Notes: a model not told the origin generated them from the letters alone. 27,354 nucleotides of DNA from Candidatus Woesearchaeota archaeon (GCA_023259315.1 JAHFQL010000002.1:4058-31411), one strand, 5' to 3'. Shown: positions 1 through 7,807, counted from the stretch's first letter. Made by a program: numbers and translations.

Positions 1-1172
1 CTGAACAATCTTTGGAAAAAACCCGGCTTATCCTCTTTTTCCTCATCGCTGAACCATTTCCGGAGCCAGGACATAAATTTCTCAATCAATCCTGCGCTGG
101 TACACTTATTATTTAGGCAAAGATTACTTTCGCATTCAAAACCATTATTGCAGGGATCTTCTCCAGTTAACTGGTCCTTCAATTCCTTATTTATATCGCA
201 AAATTCGGTAGCAGTCCTAACACCAATAGGCATACATGTGCCACTATTGTCCAGGCATCCTGAACAAGTATCAGGCTCTTCTTCTCTTGGAGGAGTGCAT
301 ATGCCGTCGATCATGTCAAGCCCCTGGCAACATCTTCCGTCACCATATTTATCCGCCCGAAGTCCTGCACCAGCGCATCTTTCTTCTGTCGGTTGGTCAG
401 GTTGTTCAGTTGTTGAGAGTTCTGCAGGTTCATTCGTGGTTGGAGGCTCCACTGGACGGGCAGGAGCAGTTGGACGAGTTACAGGCACTGTTGGTTCTCG
501 TCTAACCCCTTTAACAGGTGCTTCTACGGGCTCTGACCCCATACATCTATAATGATAGCACACAAGACTATCACAATCGGAATCTCTCTGACATTTATCC
601 CCTATTTCACAGCCACGACACACACCCCCGCAATCAACTCCAGTCTCATCCTGATTGAGTTTACCGTCGGAGCATGATTCCACACTTACAGTTATGCACG
701 AGCCGCTTGGGTCGCATTGTCTGCCGCTGGGACATCCGCACCGGTTGCAGTTCTCTGTAAGGTCACCATCGGAACAATAGTAAGGCTGACCATTGGAGCA
801 CAGTCCTTCAGGGGTGCCATCAAAGCATCCTGTGCTTATTGGTACGCATTCCCCGTTCCTGCATCCATTATAGCCCTCTGCATTGCAGTCAATCCTGTCG
901 CTTGCAACGCTGTAACCTCCCTGCGAGCCGGTGCACCAATGTTCAATGAGGTAGCATTTAGGATGGTTGCAAAAGGAAGCACGCACCCCCCTTCCTGTGG
1001 CATCATAGCAATAATCTGAAAACGTCCTGCTGTCTTCAGGTACGGATATTGTCCCCATCCCAAGATAGTTCTTCCCGCCATCGGAATCCGTACACCCCGC
1101 ATAGGCAATAGCTACAACGGGGACTAAGAGAAATAATGCAGATATGATAATCAGGTCGGACTTACCTTTCAA
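1..1172 (-). CDS. Secreted cysteine-rich protein, C-terminus beyond window
   Basis: The reading frame stays open for 390 codons and runs off the left edge. There is no in-frame ATG after the upstream stop, so I take the TTG at 1172, preceded by GAGGT about 7 bases upstream. The N-terminus is a hydrophobic signal segment (residues 7-24, ISALFLLVPVVAIAYA) followed by GC, a possible lipobox. Next comes a domain opening with CTDSDGGKNY and many cysteines, including an ETGVDCGGVCRGC stretch typical of Cys-rich repeats in extracellular proteins. A Pro/Thr-rich linker follows, then a second Cys-rich segment and the start of a charged Trp-containing region (SWLRKWF). It is probably a disulfide-stabilised surface protein; the function is unknown. 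Its base composition is clearly richer in G+C than the following genes, which may mean transfer or domain-driven codon choice. Confidence 0.8.
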   Translation of the reverse strand, partial: MKGKSDLIIISALFLLVPVVAIAYAGCTDSDGGKNYLGMGTISVPEDSRTFSDYCYDATGRGVRASFCNHPKCYLIEHWCTGSQGGYSVASDRIDCNAEGYNGCRNGECVPISTGCFDGTPEGLCSNGQPYYCSDGDLTENCNRCGCPSGRQCDPSGSCITVSVESCSDGKLNQDETGVDCGGVCRGCEIGDKCQRDSDCDSLVCYHYRCMGSEPVEAPVKGVRREPTVPVTRPTAPARPVEPPTTNEPAELSTTEQPDQPTEERCAGAGLRADKYGDGRCCQGLDMIDGICTPPREEEPDTCSGCLDNSGTCMPIGVRTATEFCDINKELKDQLTGEDPCNNGFECESNLCLNNKCTSAGLIEKFMSWLRKWFSDEEKEDKPGFFQRLF

Positions 1173-1205
1173 TTTCGTACCTCTTTCGGTCTTTCATAGG
1201 GCTCT

Positions 1206-1739
1206 TTGTTTAATAAAGTTTCGTTTTTGGGGGCTGTGTGTAAGAATGACAGCTTATGGAGTGGAATGGGTGCTCCTCCAGCCAAACTTTATGATGTGCT
1301 TATGAATTTAAGCATAAAGCAGTATTTTGGCAGAAGCTTGAGAAGAAGCATGGGATTAATTCGTTTGATGAAGAAATCTTTTAAGATTTCTTTCAGAGTA
1401 CTATGCTTCAAAACTTTAGACAATTATCTGAATAATCCTTATTTAAAGAAATATCTTGATAAGCTAACAACCTATACCTCAAATCCTTTGAGGTTTTTGG
1501 AAAAAAATTTTGCAACCGACAAAACCGGTGAAAGGACGGTTACGAGGTCAAGCTGGTATAGTATAAGATGCAATAAAGAAATCAAAAAGAGAGACCACAT
1601 TAACGTCCATATAACCACAGGATGCGAATTGCATTCTGTTACATCAGTGGATGTTCTTGTTGAAAAAGGAAAGGATAATATTATTTTTAGAAATCATGTT
1701 AAAGCGCTAGAGAAAGAGGGTTACAACATAAATTTATGA
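1206..1739 (+). pseudogene. DDE transposase fragment (IS4/IS5-like), 3' part missing
   Basis: The 177-residue frame matches the layout of a DDE transposase N-terminal half. It has a helical segment (PPAKLYDVLMNLSIKQYFG), an N-L-N-x-P like segment (LDNYLNNPYLKKYLDKL), then FATDKTG, which carries the first catalytic aspartate, and a Trp/Arg-rich strand. HINVHITTGCELHSVTSVDV is the usual region after it. The frame stops at GYNINL, before the second Asp and the Glu of the catalytic triad, exactly where an IS200/IS605 fragment begins. The N-terminus (about residues 1-25) does not look like the family and may be extra sequence. I call it a dead remnant. The family is recognised from pattern only, so the IS group is uncertain. 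Confidence 0.72.
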
Positions 1740-2029
1740 ATTATCTTGAAAGGGATTATTGTTGGATTTGCGCCTACAAACAAGTGCATGTGGTCTGGCA
1801 TTATTTCCAGTGCAAGATTATTCAAACTCAATTCTTGGCATTGTCCGTCAATAATTGTTTTTAGAAATTCCCTTACTTTGCCTACCAAAATCGGCTTCCT
1901 GTACTTCGGAATCCAAATAATATGGTAGTTGATGTTGTACTTGCAGTGATGAGATGTTCTCACCGTTGCTATTTTACTTTCTATTTTATACACTTCTGGA
2001 TTGAAGTGTGGATATTTGTTTTTAGTCAT
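1721..2029 (-). pseudogene. tnpA: IS200/IS605 transposase TnpA, lacks the catalytic tyrosine
   Basis: This is the Y1 HUH single-strand transposase. Visible family features are HHCKYNINYHIIWIPKYR near the N-terminus and EIMPDHMHLFV, whose H-M-H is the HUH metal-binding motif. The protein ends shortly after PFKIIH with KFML, so the C-terminal helix carrying the nucleophilic tyrosine is gone and the enzyme cannot cleave DNA. The start is set at the ATG at 2029 because AGGTGG lies 5 bases upstream. An upstream in-frame ATG at 2098 would add 23 unrelated residues. No tnpB is present nearby. Confidence 0.85.
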
Positions 2030-2033
2030 TGCG

Positions 2034-2055
2034 ACCACCTCATTGTAAAGGTGGT
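2034..2055 (-). promoter_or_regulatory. Hairpin that can hide the tnpA ribosome binding site
   Basis: On the minus strand ACCACCT and AGGTGGT form a perfect 7-bp stem with an 8-base loop. The 3' arm is the Shine-Dalgarno sequence of tnpA, 4-5 bases from its ATG. Sequestration of the RBS by a 5' hairpin is known for IS200-type tnpA. Confidence 0.7.
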
Positions 2056-2167
2056 TGCTTGTATTGTTAGGGTGTTTCTCGTTTAGCGAACCATACATTA
2101 AACTTTTAGCTGATAAGCGACCTCGAAGAGGGAAAGGTTTAAGTTAAATGGTTTGCGTGAGAAACCC

Positions 2168-2181
2168 CCAGCTTTAGCTGG
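2168..2181 (-). repeat. Subterminal hairpin of the IS200/IS605 left end
   Basis: CCAGCT-TT-AGCTGG is a perfect 6-bp palindromic stem about 140 bases upstream of the tnpA start. IS200/IS605 ends carry such imperfect or perfect hairpins, which TnpA recognises instead of terminal inverted repeats. Confidence 0.6.
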
Positions 2182-2300
2182 ATTTATTTTGGGAGAATGT
2201 CATTTTGTTGCTATTGCAAAAATTTTTTAATGCTTCAATTATTTTTTCCCTTCTGTCCAGTCTAATTAAATAAGTGCCATTTATTTTCCTGGATTTCATC

Positions 2301-2996
2301 TTACCTTTTCTTCAAAATAATTATATTGCCCCTGCCCTTTTTTATCTTCTCAATAATTTCCTTGTGCTCAAGCTCGGCAATCATCAAACTTATCTTTGCC
2401 TCTGACAATGGAATCTGCTTTCTTATGTCCTTTTGGGTTGCTCTGCCGCCTTCCTGCTTTATAATTTTTATTATATCATCCAAACCGCTGTCTTCATTTC
2501 CTGCTCTTTCTTCCTTGGCTTCAAAATTTTTCTTTTTATGAGTTTTATTGTAATAAACCGCGCCAACTACTATGCCTAAAATAACTAGCACAATAAACAC
2601 TAAAATGACCCTATTATTAGTACTTCCTCCACTGACATCGCTATTTACTTCAATGCCGGGCTCTTCAACACCCTCTTCAACATCCGGAAACAAAATCAAA
2701 TCCAGAACATAAGAGCCATCCTGCATTATGGTTAAATTTTCCTGTGAAGAAGCAATAACACTATTTTTCTGCATCAATTTGGTTGTTATTGTATATCTTC
2801 CATTAGGGACATTGAATGAATAAGTGCTGTTTTGAGCCACGATTATCTGCTTAGGTATTGTATTAATTTCAACAATAGCATTATTTATTTTTTTCAATGA
2901 AAAATCGTATATTGTACCATAAATACTTGCCGCATATACGGAATTTACTAGTATTATCAAAACAAAAAACAGTACTAAAACCTTCTCCTTATGCAT
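2301..2996 (-). CDS. Membrane-anchored winged-helix protein with extracellular domain
   Basis: Residues 1-22 form a signal peptide (LVLFFVLIILVNSVYA). Residues 23-103 are a beta-rich extracellular domain with the look of a carboxypeptidase-regulatory/Ig-like fold (SIYGTIYD, NGRYTITTK). An acidic linker is followed by one transmembrane helix at 130-149 and a Lys-rich stop-transfer. Residues 171-231 are a MarR-like winged helix (GGRATQKDIRKQ, LSEAKISLMIAELEHK, and a GRGN wing). The order outside-TM-HTH is a known archaeal design for membrane-tethered transcription regulators; the signal sensed and the targets are unknown. A TATA-like box at 3017-3026 sits 21-30 bp upstream of the ATG, which supports this start. 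Confidence 0.85.
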   Translation of the reverse strand: MHKEKVLVLFFVLIILVNSVYAASIYGTIYDFSLKKINNAIVEINTIPKQIIVAQNSTYSFNVPNGRYTITTKLMQKNSVIASSQENLTIMQDGSYVLDLILFPDVEEGVEEPGIEVNSDVSGGSTNNRVILVFIVLVILGIVVGAVYYNKTHKKKNFEAKEERAGNEDSGLDDIIKIIKQEGGRATQKDIRKQIPLSEAKISLMIAELEHKEIIEKIKKGRGNIIILKKR

Positions 2997-3016
2997 GGTC
3001 TATAGTAATCTGCACA

Positions 3017-3026
3017 GATATAAAAA
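3017..3026 (-). promoter_or_regulatory. TATA-like box for the membrane winged-helix gene
   Basis: Read on the minus strand the element is TTTTTATATC, 21-30 bp before the ATG at 2996, the spacing expected if transcription starts at or near the start codon. Confidence 0.5.
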
Positions 3027-3173
3027 TATTATGGAAAGCAAAAAACTATTTTTTCTTTTCTCATGTTCTAAAAAAGCATAAAATGTCTTCTTAAAGATAA
3101 ATAAAGCAAAATAAAGACTTTTAAAGCTTGAAAGTATTCTATGAACCGTTCTTTTTCTCAAATAAAAAGTTTG

Positions 3174-3183
3174 TTTATAAATA
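3174..3183 (+). promoter_or_regulatory. TATA box of the coiled-coil protein gene
   Basis: TTTATAAATA lies 47-56 bp upstream of the ATG at 3230. This implies a leader of roughly 20-25 bases, and a good GGAGG Shine-Dalgarno is present at 3219-3223, 6 bases before the ATG. Confidence 0.6.
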
Positions 3184-3229
3184 AAAACACTAAACTATTA
3201 ACGTAATTGTATAGTATTGGAGGCTTAAA

Positions 3230-4636
3230 ATGAGAAAGACAATTTCAATGGCAATTATTGCAATGTTTTTAGTCAGCATCATACCATTTGTTTTTGCTGA
3301 AAGGCTTTTAGATTCCAAATTAGGAATAAGAGCAGAATCAAGAGATGGGAATGATTCTGCCAAAGTTGAAGCAAGAGACGAAATAAAGCTCAGAAATAAT
3401 GAAGCAAGGGCCGAACTGAAAGAAGAATATAGGGGTAAATTAAATATTTTAAGGGAAAATTACAGGGCCAAAATAGAGGCTTTGGGAGAGGAAAAAGCAA
3501 AAATGTTTGCAAACCTAAGCAGTGACAGGCTGCAGAAAATTGCAAAGCTTGACAAAAAACAGATAGAAAGGCTTGCAAAACTAAACGTAAAAAATCTCTA
3601 TAAGATAGCTGAATTGAAAGCAGACAGGCTTGAAAGGCTCACAGAGCTCGAAGAAAACAAACTGGAAAGAATTTCTGAATTGAATCAATCTGATATAGAA
3701 AAAATCTCTGATTTGAACAGGGCAAGAATAAAAGAGCTTGCAAAGATGAACAATGCGGAATTAAAGGAAGAGTTGAAGGCCATCCATTTTGTCAAAGTTA
3801 AGAATGCAGACGAGCTTAACCAAAGGAACTTAACACAGGCTAACCTAACTCAATTAAGGGAAAGATTTGAGAATGCAAAGCAGGAATTTAAAGACGCTAA
3901 AGAAGAGCTTGAAGTAACAAGAAAAGCACTTAAGGAAGCAAGAGACAAAGGAGATGAGAAAGGTTCTATAGAACATGCGAAGGACTATCTGTCAAAAGTG
4001 GCAGACGCTTTGATTTTACATCTTGAAAAAATAAAGGCAAAAGTACAGGAAAATAAGAACATAGGCAACGAAACAGAAGCAAAGATTGTTGCTGACATTG
4101 ACACGCAGATTTCAGAAATAAATCAAATAAAAGCCCATGTGCAGGCTGCAACTACAAAGGAACAAGTAAAGGAAGCAGCAAAGGAATTAAAGAAAAAATG
4201 GAATAGTCTCAAGCACTTGATTGATTTGTATTCCAAAAGAGTTGTGGCTGCAAGAGTTGAAGGAATTGTCCACAGGGGTTTAGTCCTTGAGAAGCAGCTT
4301 GACCACGTACTTGAAAAAGCAAAAGAGAAGGGCATTGAAGTGAATGCAACTGCAGAGATTAGCAATTTCAGCCAAGAGATTGCGAATTCAAAGGAAAAAT
4401 ATCTGGCAGCACAGGCCAAGATATCAGAAGCTTTTGATTTAAGGGCAAAAAATGAATCGGCCAATAGCGAGAAAATAAAATCATTGCTGGATGAAGTTAA
4501 CCAGTTGCTGAAAGAGTCAAGAGATTCGCTGAAACATGCCCACGAGACACTAAAGGCTATAGTGAAAATAATAAAAACAGCCATGCCCGAAGCTGACTTA
4601 TCAGCTGAGGCAGAAATTGAAGTAGAATCAGACTAG
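3230..4636 (+). CDS. Secreted coiled-coil protein with 11-residue repeats
   Basis: The 468-residue protein starts with a signal peptide (residues 1-23, ending FVFA) and is then almost entirely charged and helical. Residues 101-177 hold seven tandem 11-residue units such as IERLAKLNVKN, LERLTELEENK and IEKISDLNRAR. This hendecad period predicts a right-handed coiled coil. The rest, about residues 190-455, is Lys/Glu/Ala-rich helix without cysteines and ends in an acidic tail (EAEIEVESD). There is no transmembrane helix after the signal, so it is probably released or bound to the cell surface. Promoter and Shine-Dalgarno both fit the start. I do not recognise a named family; a structural surface role is only an inference. 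Confidence 0.85.
   Translation: MRKTISMAIIAMFLVSIIPFVFAERLLDSKLGIRAESRDGNDSAKVEARDEIKLRNNEARAELKEEYRGKLNILRENYRAKIEALGEEKAKMFANLSSDRLQKIAKLDKKQIERLAKLNVKNLYKIAELKADRLERLTELEENKLERISELNQSDIEKISDLNRARIKELAKMNNAELKEELKAIHFVKVKNADELNQRNLTQANLTQLRERFENAKQEFKDAKEELEVTRKALKEARDKGDEKGSIEHAKDYLSKVADALILHLEKIKAKVQENKNIGNETEAKIVADIDTQISEINQIKAHVQAATTKEQVKEAAKELKKKWNSLKHLIDLYSKRVVAARVEGIVHRGLVLEKQLDHVLEKAKEKGIEVNATAEISNFSQEIANSKEKYLAAQAKISEAFDLRAKNESANSEKIKSLLDEVNQLLKESRDSLKHAHETLKAIVKIIKTAMPEADLSAEAEIEVESD
3530..3760 (+). repeat. Seven 33-bp units encoding hendecad coiled-coil repeats
   Basis: Seven consecutive 11-codon units cover residues 101-177. Each begins with Leu or Ile and has a second hydrophobic pair near positions 4 and 7. 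The DNA copies are diverged, so the period is preserved at protein level. Confidence 0.8.
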
Positions 4637-4705
4637 CCTTCGCTGAATTGATGGCAAAATTTAATTTTAAATAGATTTATAAATAAGCAGAAGAGTCATC
4701 CTAAC

Positions 4706-4747
4706 AGATTTATTTTCATATGGCTCTTATTTAGCCACAATAAATCT
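4706..4747. repeat. Nested hairpin between the coiled-coil and lipoprotein genes
   Basis: AGATTTATT (4706-4714) pairs with AATAAATCT (4739-4747), and inside it GGCT (4722-4725) pairs with AGCC (4733-4736). It lies 70 bp after the stop of the upstream gene and just before the next TATA box, so it may mark a transcript end. Confidence 0.45.
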
Positions 4748-4759
4748 AAATGAGAAAAA

Positions 4760-4769
4760 TTTAAATATA
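4760..4769 (+). promoter_or_regulatory. TATA box of the small lipoprotein gene
   Basis: TTTAAATATA lies 21-30 bp upstream of the ATG at 4790, consistent with a leaderless transcript. Confidence 0.55.
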
Positions 4770-4789
4770 GATTACCCCATCAACACAAT

Positions 4790-5044
4790 ATGAAAAAAAT
4801 ACTGGTAGTGGCAATCATTGCTGTTTTAATCGTAATTTCTTCATGTAAGCCTATGTCAGAAACTGCAAGGCCATCAGAAAAGCCGGTAATGGAAAAACAG
4901 CAACCAACACAAATAGCTATTGGTGATGTAACCTCTGATTCTTTCGGGAATGATACGAACAGCGCTAATAACGATGACAAGGAATTAAGTTCAGGCCAAT
5001 TGGACGGTGCAGATTTGGGATTCCAGGATATAGAAAATATGTGA
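4790..5044 (+). CDS. Small putative lipoprotein
   Basis: The 84-residue product has a lipoprotein-type signal: MKK, a hydrophobic stretch, and ISSC as lipobox with Cys19 as the likely lipidated residue. The mature part is short, polar and acidic (NDTNSANNDDKE) and looks disordered. No domain is recognised. It has its own TATA box at leaderless spacing, and rtcA follows 33 bp later with a separate TATA-like element. Confidence 0.7.
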   Translation: MKKILVVAIIAVLIVISSCKPMSETARPSEKPVMEKQQPTQIAIGDVTSDSFGNDTNSANNDDKELSSGQLDGADLGFQDIENM

Positions 5045-5047
5045 AGA

Positions 5048-5057
5048 TTTATATTTT
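5048..5057 (+). promoter_or_regulatory. TATA-like box of rtcA
   Basis: TTTATATTTT lies 21-30 bp upstream of the rtcA ATG at 5078. Confidence 0.5.
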
Positions 5058-5077
5058 AAATTCTGTTTCTATAGCTT

Positions 5078-6178
5078 ATGATAAAAATTGACGGCTCGTA
5101 CCTTGAAGGCGGTGGTCAGATAATGAGAACAGCTCTAGCTCTCTCTACAATCACGCAGAAGGCTTTTGAAATTGAAAACATCAGGAAGAACCGCCCAAAT
5201 TCCGGATTGAAAAACCAGCATCTTTATTGCGTCAAAGCCCTTAAAGAGCTATGCAATGCTGTTTCTGAAGGTGACGAGCTAGGTTCTGTATTCCTGAAAT
5301 ACTTTCCAAAAGAATTAATTGCTAAAAATCTTAATGTTGATGTCGAGACAGCCGGTTCCATAACACTCCTGCTTCAAGCTTTATTGCTGCCTTCAATGTT
5401 TGTAAGCAAGCCAATCACCATCACAATAATCGGTGGTACAGACACAAAATGGAGCCAGCCTTTCGATTATTTCAATAATATACTGCTCCCGCAATTGCAA
5501 AGATTTGCCAAAATAGAAGCAAAATTGCTGAAGAGGGGCTATTACCCAAAGGGAAATGGCAAAGTCGAAATAAAAATAAACCCAAAATTTAAGATTAACA
5601 ATTTTTCCAGTTTTGAGGAATTTCATCAGCATTTAAAAGAGAATGTGCACAAGTATGATTTAGCTGAACAGCATAACTTAATACAAATAAAGGGAATTTC
5701 GCATGCATCAAGAGATTTAGAAAATGCAAGAGTTGCTGAAAGGCAAGCCCATTCAGCTCAAAGCTTCTTGGCTAGAAACTTTAATGTCCCTATAAAAATT
5801 TCATCAGAATATCAGGAAACTTTATCTGTTGGGTCTGGCATCACTTTATGGGCAATTTTTTCAAAAAACAAAAACGATATAGATGAGAACAATCCCATCA
5901 GAATAGGCTCTGATTCATTGGGCGAGCAGGGAAAAAAGGCAGAAATTGTTGGACAAGAAGCAGCTCACAGATTAATCAAGCAGATTGAAAGCAAAGCCCC
6001 AGTTGACAAATACTTGGCAGACCAGATACTCCCATTTATGGCCTTGGCTGGAAATTCTAAAATAAAGGTTTCTGAAATGACAAATCATTGTAATACAAAT
6101 ATATACACACTAGAACAATTTTTAGGCAAGGTTTTTGAAGTTGATGAGAAAAATAAAATAATATCGACAATTAACTGA
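5078..6178 (+). CDS. rtcA: RNA 3'-terminal phosphate cyclase
   Basis: RtcA converts RNA 3'-phosphate ends to 2',3'-cyclic phosphates through an enzyme-AMP intermediate. The hallmark N-terminus is present (IDGSYLEGGGQIMRTALALS), followed by RPNSGLKNQHL, the central GGTDTKWSQPFDYF and RGYYPKGNGKV. The C-terminal TNHCNTNIYTLEQFL holds His337, at the place of the adenylated catalytic histidine. At 366 residues it is slightly longer than typical members (about 340), mostly in the insert region around residues 180-210. The start is supported by the TATA box. In archaea the enzyme is linked to RNA repair or tRNA-type end processing; no ligase gene is adjacent here. Confidence 0.96.
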   Translation: MIKIDGSYLEGGGQIMRTALALSTITQKAFEIENIRKNRPNSGLKNQHLYCVKALKELCNAVSEGDELGSVFLKYFPKELIAKNLNVDVETAGSITLLLQALLLPSMFVSKPITITIIGGTDTKWSQPFDYFNNILLPQLQRFAKIEAKLLKRGYYPKGNGKVEIKINPKFKINNFSSFEEFHQHLKENVHKYDLAEQHNLIQIKGISHASRDLENARVAERQAHSAQSFLARNFNVPIKISSEYQETLSVGSGITLWAIFSKNKNDIDENNPIRIGSDSLGEQGKKAEIVGQEAAHRLIKQIESKAPVDKYLADQILPFMALAGNSKIKVSEMTNHCNTNIYTLEQFLGKVFEVDEKNKIISTIN

Positions 6179-6258
6179 TTCAAAAATTCTAGAAAAATCT
6201 TTAATAATAAAAAGTGCTTGTATTTTGACTAATGATAATATAAAATATTTTTAGTAAC

Positions 6259-6268
6259 CTTTTTAAAC
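6259..6268 (+). promoter_or_regulatory. TATA box of the Zn-ribbon/EF-1 beta operon
   Basis: CTTTTTAAAC is 22-31 bp upstream of the ATG at 6290. It is the only good promoter candidate for both this gene and EF-1 beta. Confidence 0.55.
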
Positions 6269-6289
6269 CAACTTCTTATCCTAAATGCC

Positions 6290-6466
6290 ATGACAGAAAA
6301 ACAAGCTGTGTGCAGTTCATGCAAAAAAAGGATATCAAACACAATAGGCTCCACTAGATTTATGTGCCCGAAATGCGGCAAAGTCGAGCTTGTGAGGTGC
6401 CATCATTGCAGGCAGATAGCTGCAAAATACAAGTGTTCTAGCTGTAATTTTGAAGGTCCTAACTAA
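6290..6466 (+). CDS. Small Zn-ribbon RNA-binding protein (COG2888 type)
   Basis: The 58-residue product reads MTEKQAVCSSCKKRI at its start and has four CxxC pairs (C8/C11, C26/C29, C37/C40, C49/C52), enough for two zinc ribbons. The spacing and the sequences FMCPKCG and KYKCSSCNFEG match the archaeal DUF1610/COG2888 family, predicted to act in translation. It sits 1 base upstream of the EF-1 beta start, an arrangement conserved widely in archaea. A TATA box at leaderless distance supports the start codon. Confidence 0.9.
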   Translation: MTEKQAVCSSCKKRISNTIGSTRFMCPKCGKVELVRCHHCRQIAAKYKCSSCNFEGPN

Positions 6467-6467
6467 T

Positions 6468-6746
6468 ATGGCTCAAGTGGTTGTAACTTTAAGGATTATG
6501 CCAAACGACACTTCTATCGACCTGTCCGGTCTTGAGTCCAAGGCAAAAGAGGAAATTGTTCATTTTTGCAATTCAAGGGAATTCAAAACAACCATAGAGC
6601 CAATTGCCTTCGGATTGAAAGCGTTGAACATAATATTCGTAATGGATGAAAGCAAAGGCAGCACTGAAAAACTTGAGGAAAAGATAAAGCTTATTGACGG
6701 CGTTGAGTCAGTTGAGGTAACAGATGTAAGAAGGGCGATTGGCTAG
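6468..6746 (+). CDS. Translation elongation factor 1 beta (archaeal)
   Basis: aEF-1 beta is the nucleotide exchange factor for aEF-1 alpha. The 92-residue protein starts MAQVVVTLRIMP, contains the IEPIAFGLKALNIIFVMDE core and ends with GVESVEVTDVRRAIG, all typical. I start at the ATG at 6468 rather than the in-frame ATG at 6450, because the latter would lie inside the Zn-ribbon gene and add MKVLTN, which family members lack. GAAGGT at 6452-6457 can serve as Shine-Dalgarno. Its stop overlaps the stop of the convergent lipoprotein gene. Confidence 0.94.
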   Translation: MAQVVVTLRIMPNDTSIDLSGLESKAKEEIVHFCNSREFKTTIEPIAFGLKALNIIFVMDESKGSTEKLEEKIKLIDGVESVEVTDVRRAIG

Positions 6747-7774
6747 CTAAACAATACCCAGTATAATTCGCTGGGAGAAATTTCCCATTTTCCACCAATC
6801 GCAGCATAAGCCCCATTTGTTGTCTTGACGCAGAGAGTTTGGCCTGAATACAAATTGGCTATTGTATCCTGTGCATTCATGCAATCTTCTTTTTTGATAT
6901 CTTTTATTTGCTTGTCCAAAACCTTCATTGTTGCAGGGCTGTATGCGGTGAAATAAAGGTAAATATTGTAGTTTGAAGAAAAAACATCAGGCGATGCCGA
7001 AGCAGTGCCTGTAAACATTGCATTCTTGAAGTCATAATACGTTATAAATCTGCTGCTTATGTTAACTTTGTTTAAATTTGAAGATGCTGCTGATGTTGAA
7101 TTATCGGTCTTTTTTTCAATTGGTTTGTTCTCTTCTGTTGGTTTGGGAGTGGGAACTGGCGTTCGCGAAGAACAAGCTTTTACAACTTGAGTGCAGTTTT
7201 TAAGATATGTTGCACACTTCTGTTCGGATTCCTTTTTAGCTTTCTCGGAAGCAAAAACACCGTAGCCAATACAAAAATCAATATGCTTACCATTTTCATC
7301 AAAAATCTCTGTAGCGGCATCAGATATAAAACCGGTTGGATAGGTCGAGTAGAAACTACCACACTTATTAACATAAACTTCGGTTGTCTCTTGCCCACAA
7401 ATCTTATTCAATATCACGTCCTGGGAAGGCTTTGCTACTTCCATTTCCGATAATCTCGCGCTTACCTCTTCAGTTGTGCCAACTTTCAAGGTGATTGTCT
7501 TTTTAAAATCTCCATATCCTTCTTTTTTAACCAATACGTCATGCTGGCCAACAGGAAAATTGTATATTGTCAAAGGGCTTTCTCCTTTCAGTTCATTATC
7601 AACATAAACTTGTGCTGATTTTGGTGAAGATTCAACAACAATAACTCCAGTGTCGACAAATTCTTCAGTTGTTTGATTTGCTTGCTCTTTAACTTCTGTT
7701 TTCGAGCATCCAATAACGATTAGAACAATAAAAAACGAAAAAATCAGTTTTATAATAATATTTCTGTAATCCAT
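6743..7774 (-). CDS. PEGA-domain lipoprotein
   Basis: The 343-residue protein has a lipoprotein signal (FIVLIVIGC, Cys23). A PEGA domain covers about residues 43-109 (GVIVVESSPKSAQVYVDNEL, SPLTIYNFPVGQHDVLVKK, GYGDFKKTITL). Family members of this fold are usually extracellular and associated with the cell wall or surface layer. The second half is unrecognised: a Cys-containing region (about 126-205) with a CAxYLKNC segment, a Pro/Thr/Lys linker, and a C-terminal domain with Tyr-rich strands. A minus-strand TATA-like sequence near 7797-7806 fits the ATG at 7774. The gene ends with a stop codon interlocked with that of EF-1 beta. Confidence 0.82.
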   Translation of the reverse strand: MDYRNIIIKLIFSFFIVLIVIGCSKTEVKEQANQTTEEFVDTGVIVVESSPKSAQVYVDNELKGESPLTIYNFPVGQHDVLVKKEGYGDFKKTITLKVGTTEEVSARLSEMEVAKPSQDVILNKICGQETTEVYVNKCGSFYSTYPTGFISDAATEIFDENGKHIDFCIGYGVFASEKAKKESEQKCATYLKNCTQVVKACSSRTPVPTPKPTEENKPIEKKTDNSTSAASSNLNKVNISSRFITYYDFKNAMFTGTASASPDVFSSNYNIYLYFTAYSPATMKVLDKQIKDIKKEDCMNAQDTIANLYSGQTLCVKTTNGAYAAIGGKWEISPSELYWVLFS

Positions 7775-7807
7775 ATTGTGTCTATTATACCTTTTTCATA
7801 TAAAAAA

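Larger units (their letters stand above)
1733..2190 (-). mobile_element. Truncated IS200/IS605-family element
   Basis: The segment holds a 3'-truncated tnpA, its 5' leader with a Shine-Dalgarno-sequestering hairpin, and a subterminal hairpin (2168-2181) where the left end of such elements usually lies. The right end is missing. The junction with the DDE transposase remnant falls at about 1725-1740 inside an AAATTTATG-like stretch that both parent sequences could have supplied. Outer borders are approximate because no intact copy is available for comparison. Confidence 0.65.

Noticed and set aside
148..1108. Several plus- and minus-strand ATG frames of 89-134 codons
   Set aside because: They overlap the long minus-strand frame with signal peptide and cysteine pattern and have no domain-like composition.
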